A stretch of DNA of 64,000 nucleotides from Pseudomonas fluorescens (GCF_902497875.1 NZ_CABVHY010000004.1:124001-188000); one strand, 5' to 3'; shown: positions 32,776-42,837, counted from the stretch's first letter. Program-made: numbers and translations. Notes: generated by a model from the sequence alone, not told the origin.

Positions 32776-34554
32776 TCAGAACTGCCCTGCATCGAGCAGG
32801 TACAGCGACTCGCTACCGGCCTTGACCGATGCTGCCAGCGAATGGATACGCGGCAACAGGCGAGCGAAATAGAAGCGCGCGGTACCCATCTTGCTGGCGT
32901 AGAACTCGTCCTGCGCTTCCTTGCCCATCGCAGCCTTGGCCATCAATGCCCACATGTAGGCATAGGCCACGTAACCGAAGGTTTGCAGGTACTCGACCGA
33001 GGCTGCGCCGATTTCATTCGGATTGCCCTTGGCCCGATCCAGTACCCAGGCGGTCAGCTCGTCGAGGTTGTCCAGGGCAGCGTTCAGCGGCTTGGTGAAT
33101 TCGGCCAGCTGCGCACCGGCGGTGGCGGTGAAGTGGCGGATTTCATCGGCGAACAATTGGTAGAAGGCACCACCGGTACCTACAACCTTGCGCCCAACCA
33201 GGTCCAGCGCCTGGATACCGTTGGTGCCTTCGTAGATCTGGGTGATGCGCACATCCCGCACCAATTGCTCCTGGCCCCATTCGCGGATGTAACCGTGGCC
33301 ACCAAATACTTGCTGGCCGTGCACGGTGGTTTCCAGGCCGAGGTCGGTGAGGAAGGCCTTGGCGACCGGCGTCAGCAAGGCGACCAACTCGTCGCCGCGT
33401 TTGCGTGCGGCCGGGTCTTCGCTGTACTTGGCGGTGTCGAGTTGCATGGCCACATAGGTGGAAAACGCACGGCCGCCTTCGTTCAGCGCTTTCATGGTCA
33501 GCAACATGCGGCGCACGTCCGGGTGGCCGATGATCGGGTCAGCCACCTTGTCCTTGGCCTGCGGCCCGGTTGGCGCACGGCTCTGCAGGCGATCGCGGGC
33601 GTACTCGACGGCATTCTGGTAGGAGCGTTCGCCACACGCCAGGCCCTGGATGCCGACACCCAGGCGTTCGTAGTTCATCATGGTGAACATGGCCGCCAGG
33701 CCCTTGTTCGGCTCGCCGACGAGATAGCCAACCGCCCCGTCGAAGTTCATCACGCAGGTGGACGAACCCTTGATGCCCATCTTGTGCTCGATCGAACCGC
33801 AGTTGACCGGGTTGCGCGCGCCCAGGCTGCCGTCGGCATTGACCAGGAACTTCGGCACCAGAAACAGCGAAATGCCCTTGGCCCCGGCCGGTGCGTCCGG
33901 CAGCTTGGCCAGTACCAGGTGGATGATGTTTTCGGTCAGGTCCTGCTCGCCGCCGGTGATGAAGATCTTGGTGCCGCTGACTTTATAGGAGCCATCGGCC
34001 TGGGGTTCGGCGCGGGTACGGATGATGCCCAGGTCGGTACCGGCATGGGGTTCGGTCAGGCACATTGAGCCGGTCCAGACGCCGGCATACATGTTCGGCA
34101 GGTAGAGGGTCTTCAGTTCTTCGCTGGCGTGGGCCTTGAGCGACAGGCAGGCACCGGCGGTCAGCATCGGGTACAGGCTGAAGGAAAGATTGGCCCCATT
34201 GATCATTTCCTCGACCTGGGCGCCAATCACCTTGGGCATGCCCATGCCGCCGTAGGCCGGATCACCGCCCACGCCGACCCAGCCGCCTTCGGCAAAGGCA
34301 CGATAAGCGGCCGGGAAGCCATCCGGAGTGGTGACCTCCCCGTTGCTCCAGGAACAACCCTGCTCGTCGCCACTGCGATTGAGGGGGGCAATGAGGCCCG
34401 CGGCAACCTTGCCGGCTTCTTCGAGCACGGCATTGGCGGTGTCTTCATCCACCACCTCGGCCAAGGCTGGCATTGCGGCCCACAACCGGGAGACCTCAAA
34501 GACTTCATTGAGTACGAAGCGCATATCGCGCAGGGGAGCTTTGTAATCAGACAT
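32776..34554 (-). CDS. acyl-CoA dehydrogenase, long (DmdC/FadE-like) form
   Basis: A 592-residue flavoprotein: MCLTEPHAGTDLGIIRTRA around residue 160, KIFITGGEQDL around 190, MGIKGSSTCVMNFD around 265, the catalytic-base region QIYEGTNGIQALDLVGRKV around 430, and a C-terminal extension of about 120 residues typical of the 590-600-residue subfamily that includes DmdC. It introduces the alpha-beta double bond into an acyl-CoA. ATG 34554 gives the family N-terminus MSDYKAPLRDMRFVL. It lies between the MMPL transporter and the ligase in operon A. Confidence 0.88.
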   Translation of the reverse strand: MSDYKAPLRDMRFVLNEVFEVSRLWAAMPALAEVVDEDTANAVLEEAGKVAAGLIAPLNRSGDEQGCSWSNGEVTTPDGFPAAYRAFAEGGWVGVGGDPAYGGMGMPKVIGAQVEEMINGANLSFSLYPMLTAGACLSLKAHASEELKTLYLPNMYAGVWTGSMCLTEPHAGTDLGIIRTRAEPQADGSYKVSGTKIFITGGEQDLTENIIHLVLAKLPDAPAGAKGISLFLVPKFLVNADGSLGARNPVNCGSIEHKMGIKGSSTCVMNFDGAVGYLVGEPNKGLAAMFTMMNYERLGVGIQGLACGERSYQNAVEYARDRLQSRAPTGPQAKDKVADPIIGHPDVRRMLLTMKALNEGGRAFSTYVAMQLDTAKYSEDPAARKRGDELVALLTPVAKAFLTDLGLETTVHGQQVFGGHGYIREWGQEQLVRDVRITQIYEGTNGIQALDLVGRKVVGTGGAFYQLFADEIRHFTATAGAQLAEFTKPLNAALDNLDELTAWVLDRAKGNPNEIGAASVEYLQTFGYVAYAYMWALMAKAAMGKEAQDEFYASKMGTARFYFARLLPRIHSLAASVKAGSESLYLLDAGQF

Positions 34555-34652
34555 GATCGAAACACTCAAGTTATGGCAGGGCAATGAATCAGCCCCGATG
34601 TGTAAAAATCTCATGCGCTCGGGGCGGCGCTAATGAATCCCTAGGGTTGCCA

Positions 34653-37118
34653 TCAAGTGGCGGTGACGCTGGCAGAAGCCTTCATGCCGGTATCGCGCAG
34701 CAGGAAGTACGACAGAGCAGGAATCAGGATCAGCGCGCCGAGCATGTTCCAGATGAACATGAAGGTCAGCAGGATGCCCATGTCGGCCTGGAACTTGATT
34801 GGCGACCAGGCCCAGCACACCACGCCGGCGGCCAGGGTAATGCCCACCAGGCCGACCACCCGGCCGGTAAAGGCCACTGCATTGCGATACGCCTGCGACA
34901 GTGGCATGCCGCTGCGCTGGAAGTGCAGCTGCACACTGAGCAGGTACAGCGCGTAATCCACGCCAATGCCCACACCCAGGGCAATCACCGGCAAGGTGGC
35001 GACTTTCACGCCGATGCCCATGGCGACCATCAACGCCTCGCAGAGAATCGAGGTAAGTACCAGGGGCAGCAGCGCCACTACCGTCGCTCGCCAACTACGG
35101 AAGGTGATCAGGCAGAACAGGGTCACCGCCAGGTAGACGTACAGCAGCATGGTGCGATTGGCTTCACGCACCACGATATTGGTCGCAGCTTCAATGCCCG
35201 CGGTACCGGCGGCCAGCAGGAACTGGCGATCCGGACTGCTGTTTTCCTGGGCGAACTTGTCGGCGATCGCCACCACCGCGTCCAGGGTTTCGGCCTTGTG
35301 GTCCTTGAGGAAGGCGATGACCGGCATCACCGAACAATCGTTATTGAACAACTCCGGGGCATTGACCGAGGCCTGTTGCGCGCCATAGTTCAACACGTCC
35401 TGGTTGCGCTGGATGTTGTTGAGCTTGGGGTTGCCCTCGAAGGAACCGGCGGTGATCTGGCGTACCGCATTGACCAGCGATGAGGTCGCCTGCACGCCCG
35501 GGTATTGTTGCAGTTCCCAGGCCAGGCGGTCGGCCAGGATCAGCGTCTGATAGTCCAGGCAGCCTTCGGCCGGGGTCTTGATCATGACCGCGAACAGGTC
35601 GCTGGACAGCGCGTAGTGGCCGGTGATGTAGGCGTTGTCGCGGTTGTAGCGCGAATCGGCGCGCAGCTCCGGAGCGCCGCTGTCGAGGTCGCCGATCTTC
35701 AGATGTGTACTGACCGCGAAACCTGCAATGCCGAGCACCAGGGCCCCCAACACGGTGCCCAACGCCCACTTGCGGGTGGTGAAACGGTCGAGCAGATCCC
35801 ACAGTTTGCCGAAACCGCGACTCTCGGCGGCCCGGTTGTCGATCTTCAATGCACGCGCGGCGGCCTTGGCGCCAACGCCGACATAGGACAGCGCTACGGG
35901 CATCAGCAGCAGTGAGGTGAAGATCAACACGGCCACGCCGATACTGGCGGTAATCGCCAGGTCCTGGATCACCGGAATGTCGATCAGCATCAACACGGCG
36001 AAGCCCACCGCGTCGGCCAGCAATGCGGTGACACCGGCGATGAACAGACGGCGGAAGGTGTAACGCGCGGCGATGAGTTTATGGGTGCCGCGGGCAATGT
36101 CCTGCATGATCCCGTTCATCTTCTGCGCCGCATGGGACACGCCGATGGCGAAGATCAGGAATGGCACCAGTACCGAGTAGGGATCGATGGCGTAACCCAG
36201 CCAGGCGACGATGCCCAGCTGCCAGACCACCGCCGTCAGCGAGCAGAAGATCACCAGCAAGGTGCTGCGGATGCAACGGGTGTAGCCGTAGATAATGACG
36301 AACGAGGTGACCACGGCGAGGCCGAAGAACATCATCACTTGGATCAGGCCATCGATCAGGTCGCCGACCAACTTGGCGAAACCGATCACGCGGACCTTGT
36401 ACTTGCCCTCGCCCTCCTCCGCGCCCTTGCGCGCCGCGCTGTCACCGCCGTACTCGATCTTGTCGCGCAGCTTCTCTTCGAGCTGCTGGCCGAACTGATG
36501 GTAATCGATGCCTTGGCCGGTGGCCGAGGCTCTGTCCAGCAGCGGCACGATCAACATGGTCGACTTGAAGTCGCTGGCCACCAGGCTGCCGACGATGCCG
36601 GCGCGGTTGATGTTCTGGCGCAGCTGTTCGATATCTTCGGCCGAACCCTTATAGGTATCCGGCATCACCGGGCCGCCCTGGAAGCCTTCCTCGGTCACTT
36701 CGGTCCAGCGCACCGCCGGGCTCCACAGTGACTTCATCCAGGCGCGGTCGACGCCTTCGGTGAGGAACAGCTCGTCGTTGACCTGCTTGAGCAACGCCAG
36801 GTACTCGGGGTCGAAAATATCACCCCGGGTGTTTTCGATCACCACCCGCACCGAGCTGCCCAGGCCGCGCAAGGACTTGCGGTTTTCCAGGAAATTCTTG
36901 ATGTACGGCTGGCTCTGGGGAATCATTTTTTCGAAGCTGGGGCGCAGCTCCAGGCGGGTCACCATCATGTAGCCCAGCACCAGGGTGATCAGCGCCATGC
37001 ACAGCATGAACAGCGGACGGTGATTGAACACCCACCGTTCGAGCCGGTTACCGGAGCTACGATCGAAGTCATGCAGGTCGCAGATCACCGGCATGGTGTC
37101 TTGCTGGATATTGCCCAT
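34653..37118 (-). CDS. MMPL/RND-superfamily transporter
   Basis: An 821-residue inner-membrane protein with about 12 membrane segments in two repeats (one starting near residue 30, another around 420), each followed by a large periplasmic loop. Motifs such as GVGIGVDYALYLLSVQL near residue 700 and FAIGVSHAAQKMNGI near residue 325 match COG1033 RND exporters, relatives of MmpL and HpnN that move lipids or sterol-like molecules. It sits in operon A with DUF1302, DUF1329 and a propeller protein, a combination seen in many proteobacteria. The conserved set suggests one trans-envelope apparatus for a hydrophobic compound; direction of transport is unknown. Confidence 0.86.
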   Translation of the reverse strand: MGNIQQDTMPVICDLHDFDRSSGNRLERWVFNHRPLFMLCMALITLVLGYMMVTRLELRPSFEKMIPQSQPYIKNFLENRKSLRGLGSSVRVVIENTRGDIFDPEYLALLKQVNDELFLTEGVDRAWMKSLWSPAVRWTEVTEEGFQGGPVMPDTYKGSAEDIEQLRQNINRAGIVGSLVASDFKSTMLIVPLLDRASATGQGIDYHQFGQQLEEKLRDKIEYGGDSAARKGAEEGEGKYKVRVIGFAKLVGDLIDGLIQVMMFFGLAVVTSFVIIYGYTRCIRSTLLVIFCSLTAVVWQLGIVAWLGYAIDPYSVLVPFLIFAIGVSHAAQKMNGIMQDIARGTHKLIAARYTFRRLFIAGVTALLADAVGFAVLMLIDIPVIQDLAITASIGVAVLIFTSLLLMPVALSYVGVGAKAAARALKIDNRAAESRGFGKLWDLLDRFTTRKWALGTVLGALVLGIAGFAVSTHLKIGDLDSGAPELRADSRYNRDNAYITGHYALSSDLFAVMIKTPAEGCLDYQTLILADRLAWELQQYPGVQATSSLVNAVRQITAGSFEGNPKLNNIQRNQDVLNYGAQQASVNAPELFNNDCSVMPVIAFLKDHKAETLDAVVAIADKFAQENSSPDRQFLLAAGTAGIEAATNIVVREANRTMLLYVYLAVTLFCLITFRSWRATVVALLPLVLTSILCEALMVAMGIGVKVATLPVIALGVGIGVDYALYLLSVQLHFQRSGMPLSQAYRNAVAFTGRVVGLVGITLAAGVVCWAWSPIKFQADMGILLTFMFIWNMLGALILIPALSYFLLRDTGMKASASVTAT

Positions 37119-37149
37119 GTCAGGGTTCTCGCTCTAATTGTTGCAGTTC

Positions 37150-38223
37150 TTATTCTTGTGAAAGCACGCGTGCACCACGGTTGCCGACCAACACCAGCGC
37201 GCCATCGGCGGCCTGGACGGCGCCGGCCACCGGTGACGGGTTGTGCTGCGCCATCAACTTCAAGGCCCCCCCGTCATCCTGGCTGACCAGCCTGTGCCCG
37301 GCCTGGGTGAACAGCTGGTAATGGCCGCCGGCGTCGAGTGTGGCGGCCGTGATGTTGACCTGCAGGCCCGTATTGATCGGGCTCCAGCGGGAGCCGCCAT
37401 CGGTGCTGCGAAACACATGGCCGCGCAGGCCGTAGGCCAGGATTTCGCCAGGCTTGCCGACCACACCGAAAAAGCTGCCTTGATAAGGCGTTTGCACGGC
37501 CAGGAAACGCTGCCGGGCGTCATCCCACTTGAGCAGCAGCCCCTGTTCGCCGGCGATGTACAGCGCATCGCCGGTGGAGGCGATGGCATTGAGGTGAAAA
37601 CCCTGCGGGTTATCGGTACGGTCCTGGAAGGGAGTCCAGTGCTTGCCACCGTCTTCAGTGCGCAGGATCAGGTTGAACACACCCACCACGTAACCGAGTT
37701 GGTCATTGGCAAACCAGACGTCGAGCAGCGGCTTGTCGGCGCCCTCCTTGGTCAACCGCTGGCCTTCTTCGACCCGCTGCGCCCATTGCTCGTTGCCAGG
37801 TTCGGCCGCAGCCAGTGCGCCGTAATGCTTGACCAGCAAGTCGCCGATCTCGCGGCCATCCAGCTGTTTGCTCCAGGTCGCGCCGGCATCGTTGCTGTGC
37901 AGCACCACGCCATCGCTACCGACGGCCCAGCCTTGCCGTGCCGAAGGAAAGGACACGGCGTTGAGGTCGGCACTGACCGGCACGCTGGCCTGCAGCCAGT
38001 TCGTGCCGGCATCATCGGAATAAAGAATGTGGCCACGCTGCCCTACGGCAACCAGTCGTTCACCTGCACGGGCCGTGGCCAGCAAGGGGCTGCGCACGGC
38101 CAGGGCACTGAGCCGGGCCGGCTGGTCCAGCACGTCGACGAAGCTGGCGGCCTGAACGTTTCCCTGCATCAGCACCAGCGTGGCGCCCAGCGCCAGCAAC
38201 GCGCACTTCTTGTACGAACCCAT
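37150..38223 (-). CDS. YCF48/BNR-repeat beta-propeller, exported
   Basis: A 357-residue protein with a signal peptide (ALLALGATLVLMQGNVQAA) and repeated propeller blades of the form GQRGHILYSDDAGTNWLQA, GSDGVVLHSNDAGATW, LILRTEDGGKHWTPF and GHVFRSTDGGSRWSP. These are Asp-box/YCF48 repeats as in the HCF136 assembly factor. It likely acts in the periplasm as a binding or assembly scaffold for the MMPL transporter, whose gene follows after 31 bases. ATG 38223 is chosen because the signal peptide begins there; longer frames add a non-hydrophobic leader. Confidence 0.82.
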   Translation of the reverse strand: MGSYKKCALLALGATLVLMQGNVQAASFVDVLDQPARLSALAVRSPLLATARAGERLVAVGQRGHILYSDDAGTNWLQASVPVSADLNAVSFPSARQGWAVGSDGVVLHSNDAGATWSKQLDGREIGDLLVKHYGALAAAEPGNEQWAQRVEEGQRLTKEGADKPLLDVWFANDQLGYVVGVFNLILRTEDGGKHWTPFQDRTDNPQGFHLNAIASTGDALYIAGEQGLLLKWDDARQRFLAVQTPYQGSFFGVVGKPGEILAYGLRGHVFRSTDGGSRWSPINTGLQVNITAATLDAGGHYQLFTQAGHRLVSQDDGGALKLMAQHNPSPVAGAVQAADGALVLVGNRGARVLSQE

Positions 38224-38349
38224 ATTGCATCCTCTTGAGGAAACTGCGCCGGGAACACCCTGGGGTGAACCCGCCGTTGGAGTCGGGCGCCCGGGTCGTG
38301 CGGCCACCGCACCGACGGTGGACCGCATGGGCGCTTTGTCACAGGGTGT

Positions 38350-39708
38350 TTAGCGGATGCCTGCCCCGGCCAGGGATTCCGGCGCCCACTGCGCCTTGGA
38401 CAGCGAGTCGATGTAGCGGATGCCGCCGTAAGGGCCTACCACACCGTTGATGTTGTAGGAGCCACCCACCAGGTCGTAGATCATGAAAGGCGTCGAGTCC
38501 GGCACCTGCTTGTCATAGCTCTGGCTGAGGAATGCAAAGGAACCGCGGTAGAGCTGGCCACGTGCGTCGTACTGATCGGAAGCCAGAGCGGCCCAGCTGT
38601 CTTCATCGAGGTAGAAGCGACGCTTCTGGTAGATGTGCCGTACACCGGCCTTGAGGTTGCCTTCCACCACCCAGACGCGGTGTTTCTCCCAGCGCACGAA
38701 ATCGGGTGCGAGGTGGTTGGGGGTGGTCAGCGACTTGGGATCCTGGACGTAGGTCAACTTGTAGGTGTTGTAGGGCACGATCATTTCCTGCTTGCCCACC
38801 AGCGTCCAGTCGTAGCGGTCCAGCGCGCCGTTGAACACGAACACGTCGTCGAAGGTACCGGCACCGGCGGTACCCGGGTTAGGCGTGTCGTAGGCCAGGT
38901 TCGGTGCCAGCTTGACCCGACGCTGGCCAGGCAGGTACTGCCAGGCACGGCGCGGTTGCGCCAGCGGGTTGGCCGCGTCCTTGAGCATCAGCGCTTCGCC
39001 GGCTCGACGTGCGGGGCCGGTGTAGTACAGCTTCATCTGGTAGTACACGTCGGCACTGCTGATCGGCTGCGACAGGTTCTCGTAGATCGGGTAGGTAATG
39101 AACGCCTGCCCGGTGGTGGCCAGGCTCGCCACGCCGGCCGAGTCGACGTTCCAGGAGTCGTACTTGGAGTTGATGTTGACGCCCTGGTAGCGCAGCAGGA
39201 AGTTCCACATCGCCTCGCTGCCCGTGTGCGGAATCGGGAACGGCACGCCTGGCAGAACGTTGTCGATGGCCAACCCGCCTTCGAGGGACTTGGCGCCGTT
39301 GGCATTCTTCACGCTGTTGTCCAGCACGGCCTGGGGCAATGCCACGGTACGGTGGGTCGGGAAGACATCGATGCGATAGGTGGGAAAGCGCTTGGCCAGT
39401 TCAACGGTGGTGGCCGTGAGCATGCCCTTGTACTGGTCGACGTTCTTGCCATCGATCACCAGCAGCGGCTTTTCATTGGGGTAAGGGTCCGGGCGCATGC
39501 TGTCACCGGTCTTGAAACTGGCCGGTGCGGTGGTCAGGCCGCCGGCATAGGCGGGAATCGAACCATCGGCATTGGCGGCTTTTTCAGCGCCCACCAGGGT
39601 CAGGCTGGTGCCCAGTTTGGCAGCTTCCTGGGTTGTTACGGCGGCTTGCGCCTGTGCGCCGAGGGTCATGGCCAGGGACGCGGCCAGCAGTGTCTTGACG
39701 AATTTCAT
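38350..39708 (-). CDS. DUF1329 periplasmic protein, operon copy
   Basis: A 452-residue exported protein with signal peptide KTLLAASLAMTLGAQAQA and the same ordered DUF1329 blocks as the copy at 29518, including the C-terminal YNINGVVGPYGGIRYID and the final residues LAGAGIR. It carries an extra short insert (FDDVFVFNGALDRY) compared with the stand-alone copy. The Shine-Dalgarno aggag is nine bases before ATG, the same context as the other copy. It lies between the DUF1302 barrel and the propeller, fitting a periplasmic shuttle between outer-membrane barrel and inner-membrane MMPL protein. Confidence 0.88.
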   Translation of the reverse strand: MKFVKTLLAASLAMTLGAQAQAAVTTQEAAKLGTSLTLVGAEKAANADGSIPAYAGGLTTAPASFKTGDSMRPDPYPNEKPLLVIDGKNVDQYKGMLTATTVELAKRFPTYRIDVFPTHRTVALPQAVLDNSVKNANGAKSLEGGLAIDNVLPGVPFPIPHTGSEAMWNFLLRYQGVNINSKYDSWNVDSAGVASLATTGQAFITYPIYENLSQPISSADVYYQMKLYYTGPARRAGEALMLKDAANPLAQPRRAWQYLPGQRRVKLAPNLAYDTPNPGTAGAGTFDDVFVFNGALDRYDWTLVGKQEMIVPYNTYKLTYVQDPKSLTTPNHLAPDFVRWEKHRVWVVEGNLKAGVRHIYQKRRFYLDEDSWAALASDQYDARGQLYRGSFAFLSQSYDKQVPDSTPFMIYDLVGGSYNINGVVGPYGGIRYIDSLSKAQWAPESLAGAGIR

Positions 39709-39747
39709 TTTATTGTTCTCCTGCTTGATGACTAAGCAATGGGTGAA

Positions 39748-41760
39748 TCAAAAGGTGGTTTTCAGCGTCAGGTACACTGCGCCACGGTCTTCTGTGGTCG
39801 CACCGCCGCCCGAGAAAGCCGAATAGCCACCGGCGAAGCACGCATAGTTTTCGTTGCCACTGAAGGCGTTGGGGGTCGATCCGTCGCCGCTACCGGCATT
39901 CGCAGCACCGGTGCTGTTGCCGCTGGCGTTGCACTTGTCGGTCTTGCCGAAGGAGTCCACGTACTTGAGGTCGACAAAGTACTTGTTGTAAACGGCGGCA
40001 CCGACGCCGAACGCATAGTTGCCGGTGTCTTTGGCGCCACCGCCCGATACCGGTGAAACACCGTCGATGCCCACGTTGACGGACATCGGCATGCTCATGT
40101 CCACGCCGGGAAATACCTGGTACCAGGTGGGGATGAAGTTGACCGCGATACCCCAGTTGTCGCGGGTCGATGCATCGATGCCGTGGTAACTGCTCTTACC
40201 CTTGTAGAGCGCCGAATTCTTGTCATCGAGCTTGAGCAGGTTGCTGTAATACAACTCGGCGAGCACGACGGCCTGATCGAACACGGGCGTCTTGGGAAGG
40301 GTCATCAGACCGTTGACTGTCCAGTGCAGCGTGTCGCCAGTGGCGCTCATGCTGTCCCCATCGCTCGGGGTGTCGTAGACGATACCGGTGGCCGCCGAAC
40401 GTGGAGGCAGCAGGCCAAGGCCGTTACCCAGCCCGCGGGGGCTGGACGTGCTGACGATCGCCGGGATACTGGCCAGCGGCATGTTGTGGCGGATGTTCAA
40501 GTCACTGCCAACACTGATGCCGCCGACATCCTTGGACAGGCTCAGACCGAAGATATCGATCTTGTCGGAATAGGCCAGTTGATAGGTAGCGGTGTTCAAC
40601 GAGTTCAGCGTGTTGACGACACCCGCCCCCAAGCCCGCTGGCGGCGTGCCATTAGGATTGGACGAAGTGATCCCTCTAGCGTCGAGCCAGGCCTGAGGCA
40701 GGATGTCCGAAGTCTGGCGGTAATAGGCGCCGAGCGTGCCGTCCAGCCATGCCGGCGACCACTTGGCCATGACGCCCCAGTCGCCACGATTGTCCGGTGT
40801 CAGGTCATCACCGCGACGCACGTTGGTCAGTGCGTTGCAGGGTGCCACGCCACAACCGAGCGGGCTGCCGGGTGTCACCGAGTTGGTGTTGCCCAGCAGG
40901 AACGATTGCGCGCCGAAGCCCACCAGATCGGAACCGCCGTAGTAAGTACCGGCCTCAGGCAGACGAGCAGCATCCCAATCCAGGAAGTACTGGGCACCGA
41001 CGGTCAACTCGGGATTGACGGTAAAGGACATCGAAACCTGGTTACGTGGAACGAACAGTTCCTTGGCCTCGGTACCGGGCGACGCTGCAAGCTTGGCCAG
41101 GTCCAGGCCGGACTGGCCATAGCTGATCGAATGCACCGGGTTGAGAATGGTCTCGCCCCAGAATACGTTGTGTTGACCGGCCTTGGCGCTGAACAGCGAC
41201 TCCTCACCCACTTCAGTGCTGTAGAACACGAAGGCGTCCAGAATCTCACCGGAAGGACCTGAGTAGTAACGCTGGGCATAGTTACTCAGATGGGGGCTGC
41301 CATTGCCGACATTGTCGTTGGTGACTGGCGCCAGGCGTGGGTCATTGGCGACCAGCCCCGACGTTTCACCATTGCCATTGACGAACGGATTTGAATTGGA
41401 ACCGGTGTTTTCATACGCCTTGTCGTACCAGCTCGCCGCACTGACGCGAAAACCCATACTGTCTTTGTAGACCACATCCATCTCGGTCAACAGGTCAACA
41501 CGGTTGGTCATGTTGGTCCCGGCATGGCGGAAGTTGTAGTCGCCATCGTTGTTGTTCGGCGTCCCCAGCATGCGCTTGTCGGCGCTTTCGGTGCGCACTC
41601 CATAGTTGTACTTGACGGTGTTGTCAAAGCGCACAGCCCAGTCGGGGTTGCCGGTATCGAGTTCGAACCCATGGGCAGCCGGTATGGAAGCAGCAAGGGT
41701 GGCCAAGGCCAGCAGACTGCGATGCGAGGGTTTGTGGCTGTGACTCTTATTGTTATGCAT
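39748..41760 (-). CDS. DUF1302 outer-membrane beta-barrel protein
   Basis: A 670-residue protein with a signal peptide ending near AAHG (residue 31), many alternating amphipathic strands, and a C-terminal YLTLKTTF whose final Phe is the usual outer-membrane barrel insertion signal. DUF1302 proteins of this length are predicted FadL-like pores for hydrophobic compounds. Family landmarks include FELDTGNPDWAVRFDNTVKYNYG at the mature N-terminus, and AGQHNVFWGETILNPVHSISYGQSGLDLAK around residue 195. It is the second gene of operon A and 39 bases before DUF1329. Confidence 0.87.
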   Translation of the reverse strand: MHNNKSHSHKPSHRSLLALATLAASIPAAHGFELDTGNPDWAVRFDNTVKYNYGVRTESADKRMLGTPNNNDGDYNFRHAGTNMTNRVDLLTEMDVVYKDSMGFRVSAASWYDKAYENTGSNSNPFVNGNGETSGLVANDPRLAPVTNDNVGNGSPHLSNYAQRYYSGPSGEILDAFVFYSTEVGEESLFSAKAGQHNVFWGETILNPVHSISYGQSGLDLAKLAASPGTEAKELFVPRNQVSMSFTVNPELTVGAQYFLDWDAARLPEAGTYYGGSDLVGFGAQSFLLGNTNSVTPGSPLGCGVAPCNALTNVRRGDDLTPDNRGDWGVMAKWSPAWLDGTLGAYYRQTSDILPQAWLDARGITSSNPNGTPPAGLGAGVVNTLNSLNTATYQLAYSDKIDIFGLSLSKDVGGISVGSDLNIRHNMPLASIPAIVSTSSPRGLGNGLGLLPPRSAATGIVYDTPSDGDSMSATGDTLHWTVNGLMTLPKTPVFDQAVVLAELYYSNLLKLDDKNSALYKGKSSYHGIDASTRDNWGIAVNFIPTWYQVFPGVDMSMPMSVNVGIDGVSPVSGGGAKDTGNYAFGVGAAVYNKYFVDLKYVDSFGKTDKCNASGNSTGAANAGSGDGSTPNAFSGNENYACFAGGYSAFSGGGATTEDRGAVYLTLKTTF

Positions 41761-41888
41761 TACGTTGTCTCCGCCGTGTTGTACTTGTGTTTAAGCGCAG
41801 CCGTCCTTGCGCAAGCCCTGGTGAAGGGGCCAACGTTTTTCAAGCGTTAGAGCAATTATGGAAGTCTTGCGACCGGGCACATGCCGGG

Positions 41889-42455
41889 TTAGCAATCCAG
41901 TTCCTGTAGGAGGGCTTCGGCGCCCGGCCAGTGGCCAAAACCCGATGCCGGATTGAGGTGGCCAACCTGACCGAGGTTGACCAGTTCGCTGCCCCAGCCC
42001 CGGGCCATCCCGGTGACAGCTTCAAGGCTGGCCAAATGATCGTTGGTGCTGCCGGCCACGATGCTGCGAAACGGCAGCGCGCCCTTGGGTAGCGGATCCC
42101 AGCCATTGGCCCGCAGGGCTTGTGGGGATGGATAGTGTTCTGGCCAGGTGGCATCGAGGTCCGGCGGTGCGGCCAGCAGCGCGCCCTTGATCGGGCGGCT
42201 GTGACGGGCGGCCCAGTGGGCCACCATCAACACACCGGCGCTGTGGGCGACCAGAATCACCGGGCCGTCGATCCGGGCGAGTTCGTTCTCGATGGCCTGA
42301 ACACGGGCAGCGCAGTCGAGCTTGTTGGTTTCCAGTGGCGGCACGCTGTGCACTTTGCGCAGTCTGGCCTGTAACAGTGTCTGCCAATGCTCGGCAACAT
42401 GGTCGCGCAAGCCAGGTACGATCAGAACGGTTGCGACAGTTTCTAGTGTGTCCAC
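41889..42455 (-). CDS. RBBP9/YdeN-type serine hydrolase, first gene of operon A
   Basis: A 188-residue alpha/beta hydrolase: VLIVPGLRDHVAEHWQ at the N-terminus, the nucleophile elbow VAHSAGVLMVAHW, GALLAAPPDLDATWP, and a late His in VGHLNPASGFGHWP. RBBP9-type hydrolases have broad esterase or acyl-cleaving activity. I choose GTG 42455 over the in-frame GTG 42515: gaagg lies seven bases upstream, it gives the family start, and it puts the tandem AraC boxes 84 bases before the start, matching the other two units. A 128-base gap precedes DUF1302. Confidence 0.8.
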   Translation of the reverse strand: MDTLETVATVLIVPGLRDHVAEHWQTLLQARLRKVHSVPPLETNKLDCAARVQAIENELARIDGPVILVAHSAGVLMVAHWAARHSRPIKGALLAAPPDLDATWPEHYPSPQALRANGWDPLPKGALPFRSIVAGSTNDHLASLEAVTGMARGWGSELVNLGQVGHLNPASGFGHWPGAEALLQELDC

Positions 42456-42539
42456 TTGCTCACCTTCTTGAGGGCTCGACTGGCTCGTTGGCCAGAAGTT
42501 TTTTGTTGAGCTCACATTAAAGAGCCCCCAGCCGGTGCG

Positions 42540-42577
42540 CTTTTCATTAGACGTCAGGCGCTTTTCTTTTCATGACA
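42540..42577 (-). promoter_or_regulatory. tandem AraC-type boxes of operon A
   Basis: CTTTTCATTAGACGTCA (42540) and CTTTTCTTTTCATGACA (42561), 21 bases apart, 84 bases before the chosen start of the hydrolase gene. The short sequence gcgcaccgg next to the proximal box is shared with the site at 30923. Confidence 0.78.
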
Positions 42578-42759
42578 AATGCACGACCACTCATGCGTTG
42601 AAACGTTCAACCAGCAAGTGCAAAGAGTGCGCCGTGGCCTCCAGGTCGTTCCTGGTCAGTGATCGCGGTATTGACTCGCATGGTTGCTTCCTTGGGGGTT
42701 TCGGGGAAGCAGAAAGTACTGAAGAACGTCGGCGTGAACCGCGCAGATCGCGTCAAATA

Positions 42760-42776
42760 CTTTTCATTTGATGACT
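42760..42776 (+). promoter_or_regulatory. single AraC-type box before the araC-family gene
   Basis: CTTTTCATTTGATGACT differs from the best box at only two positions. It ends 61 bases before the regulator's ATG. A second box at 21-base spacing is not convincing here, which would fit weaker or negative autoregulation. Confidence 0.6.
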
Positions 42777-42837
42777 CGCTGGCTTATAGTCAGGAACGCT
42801 TTTTTCCATAAAAAACAACACCAGGAAAAGCTCCTGC

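Noticed and set aside
32713..34068. A 451-codon rightward frame
   Set aside because: Antisense shadow of the acyl-CoA dehydrogenase gene.
31079..34554. Reading the acyl-CoA ligase and dehydrogenase as dmdB and dmdC of DMSP demethylation
   Set aside because: Size and family fit, but dmdA and dmdD are absent and close homologues act on many acyl-CoAs, so the specific names are not justified.
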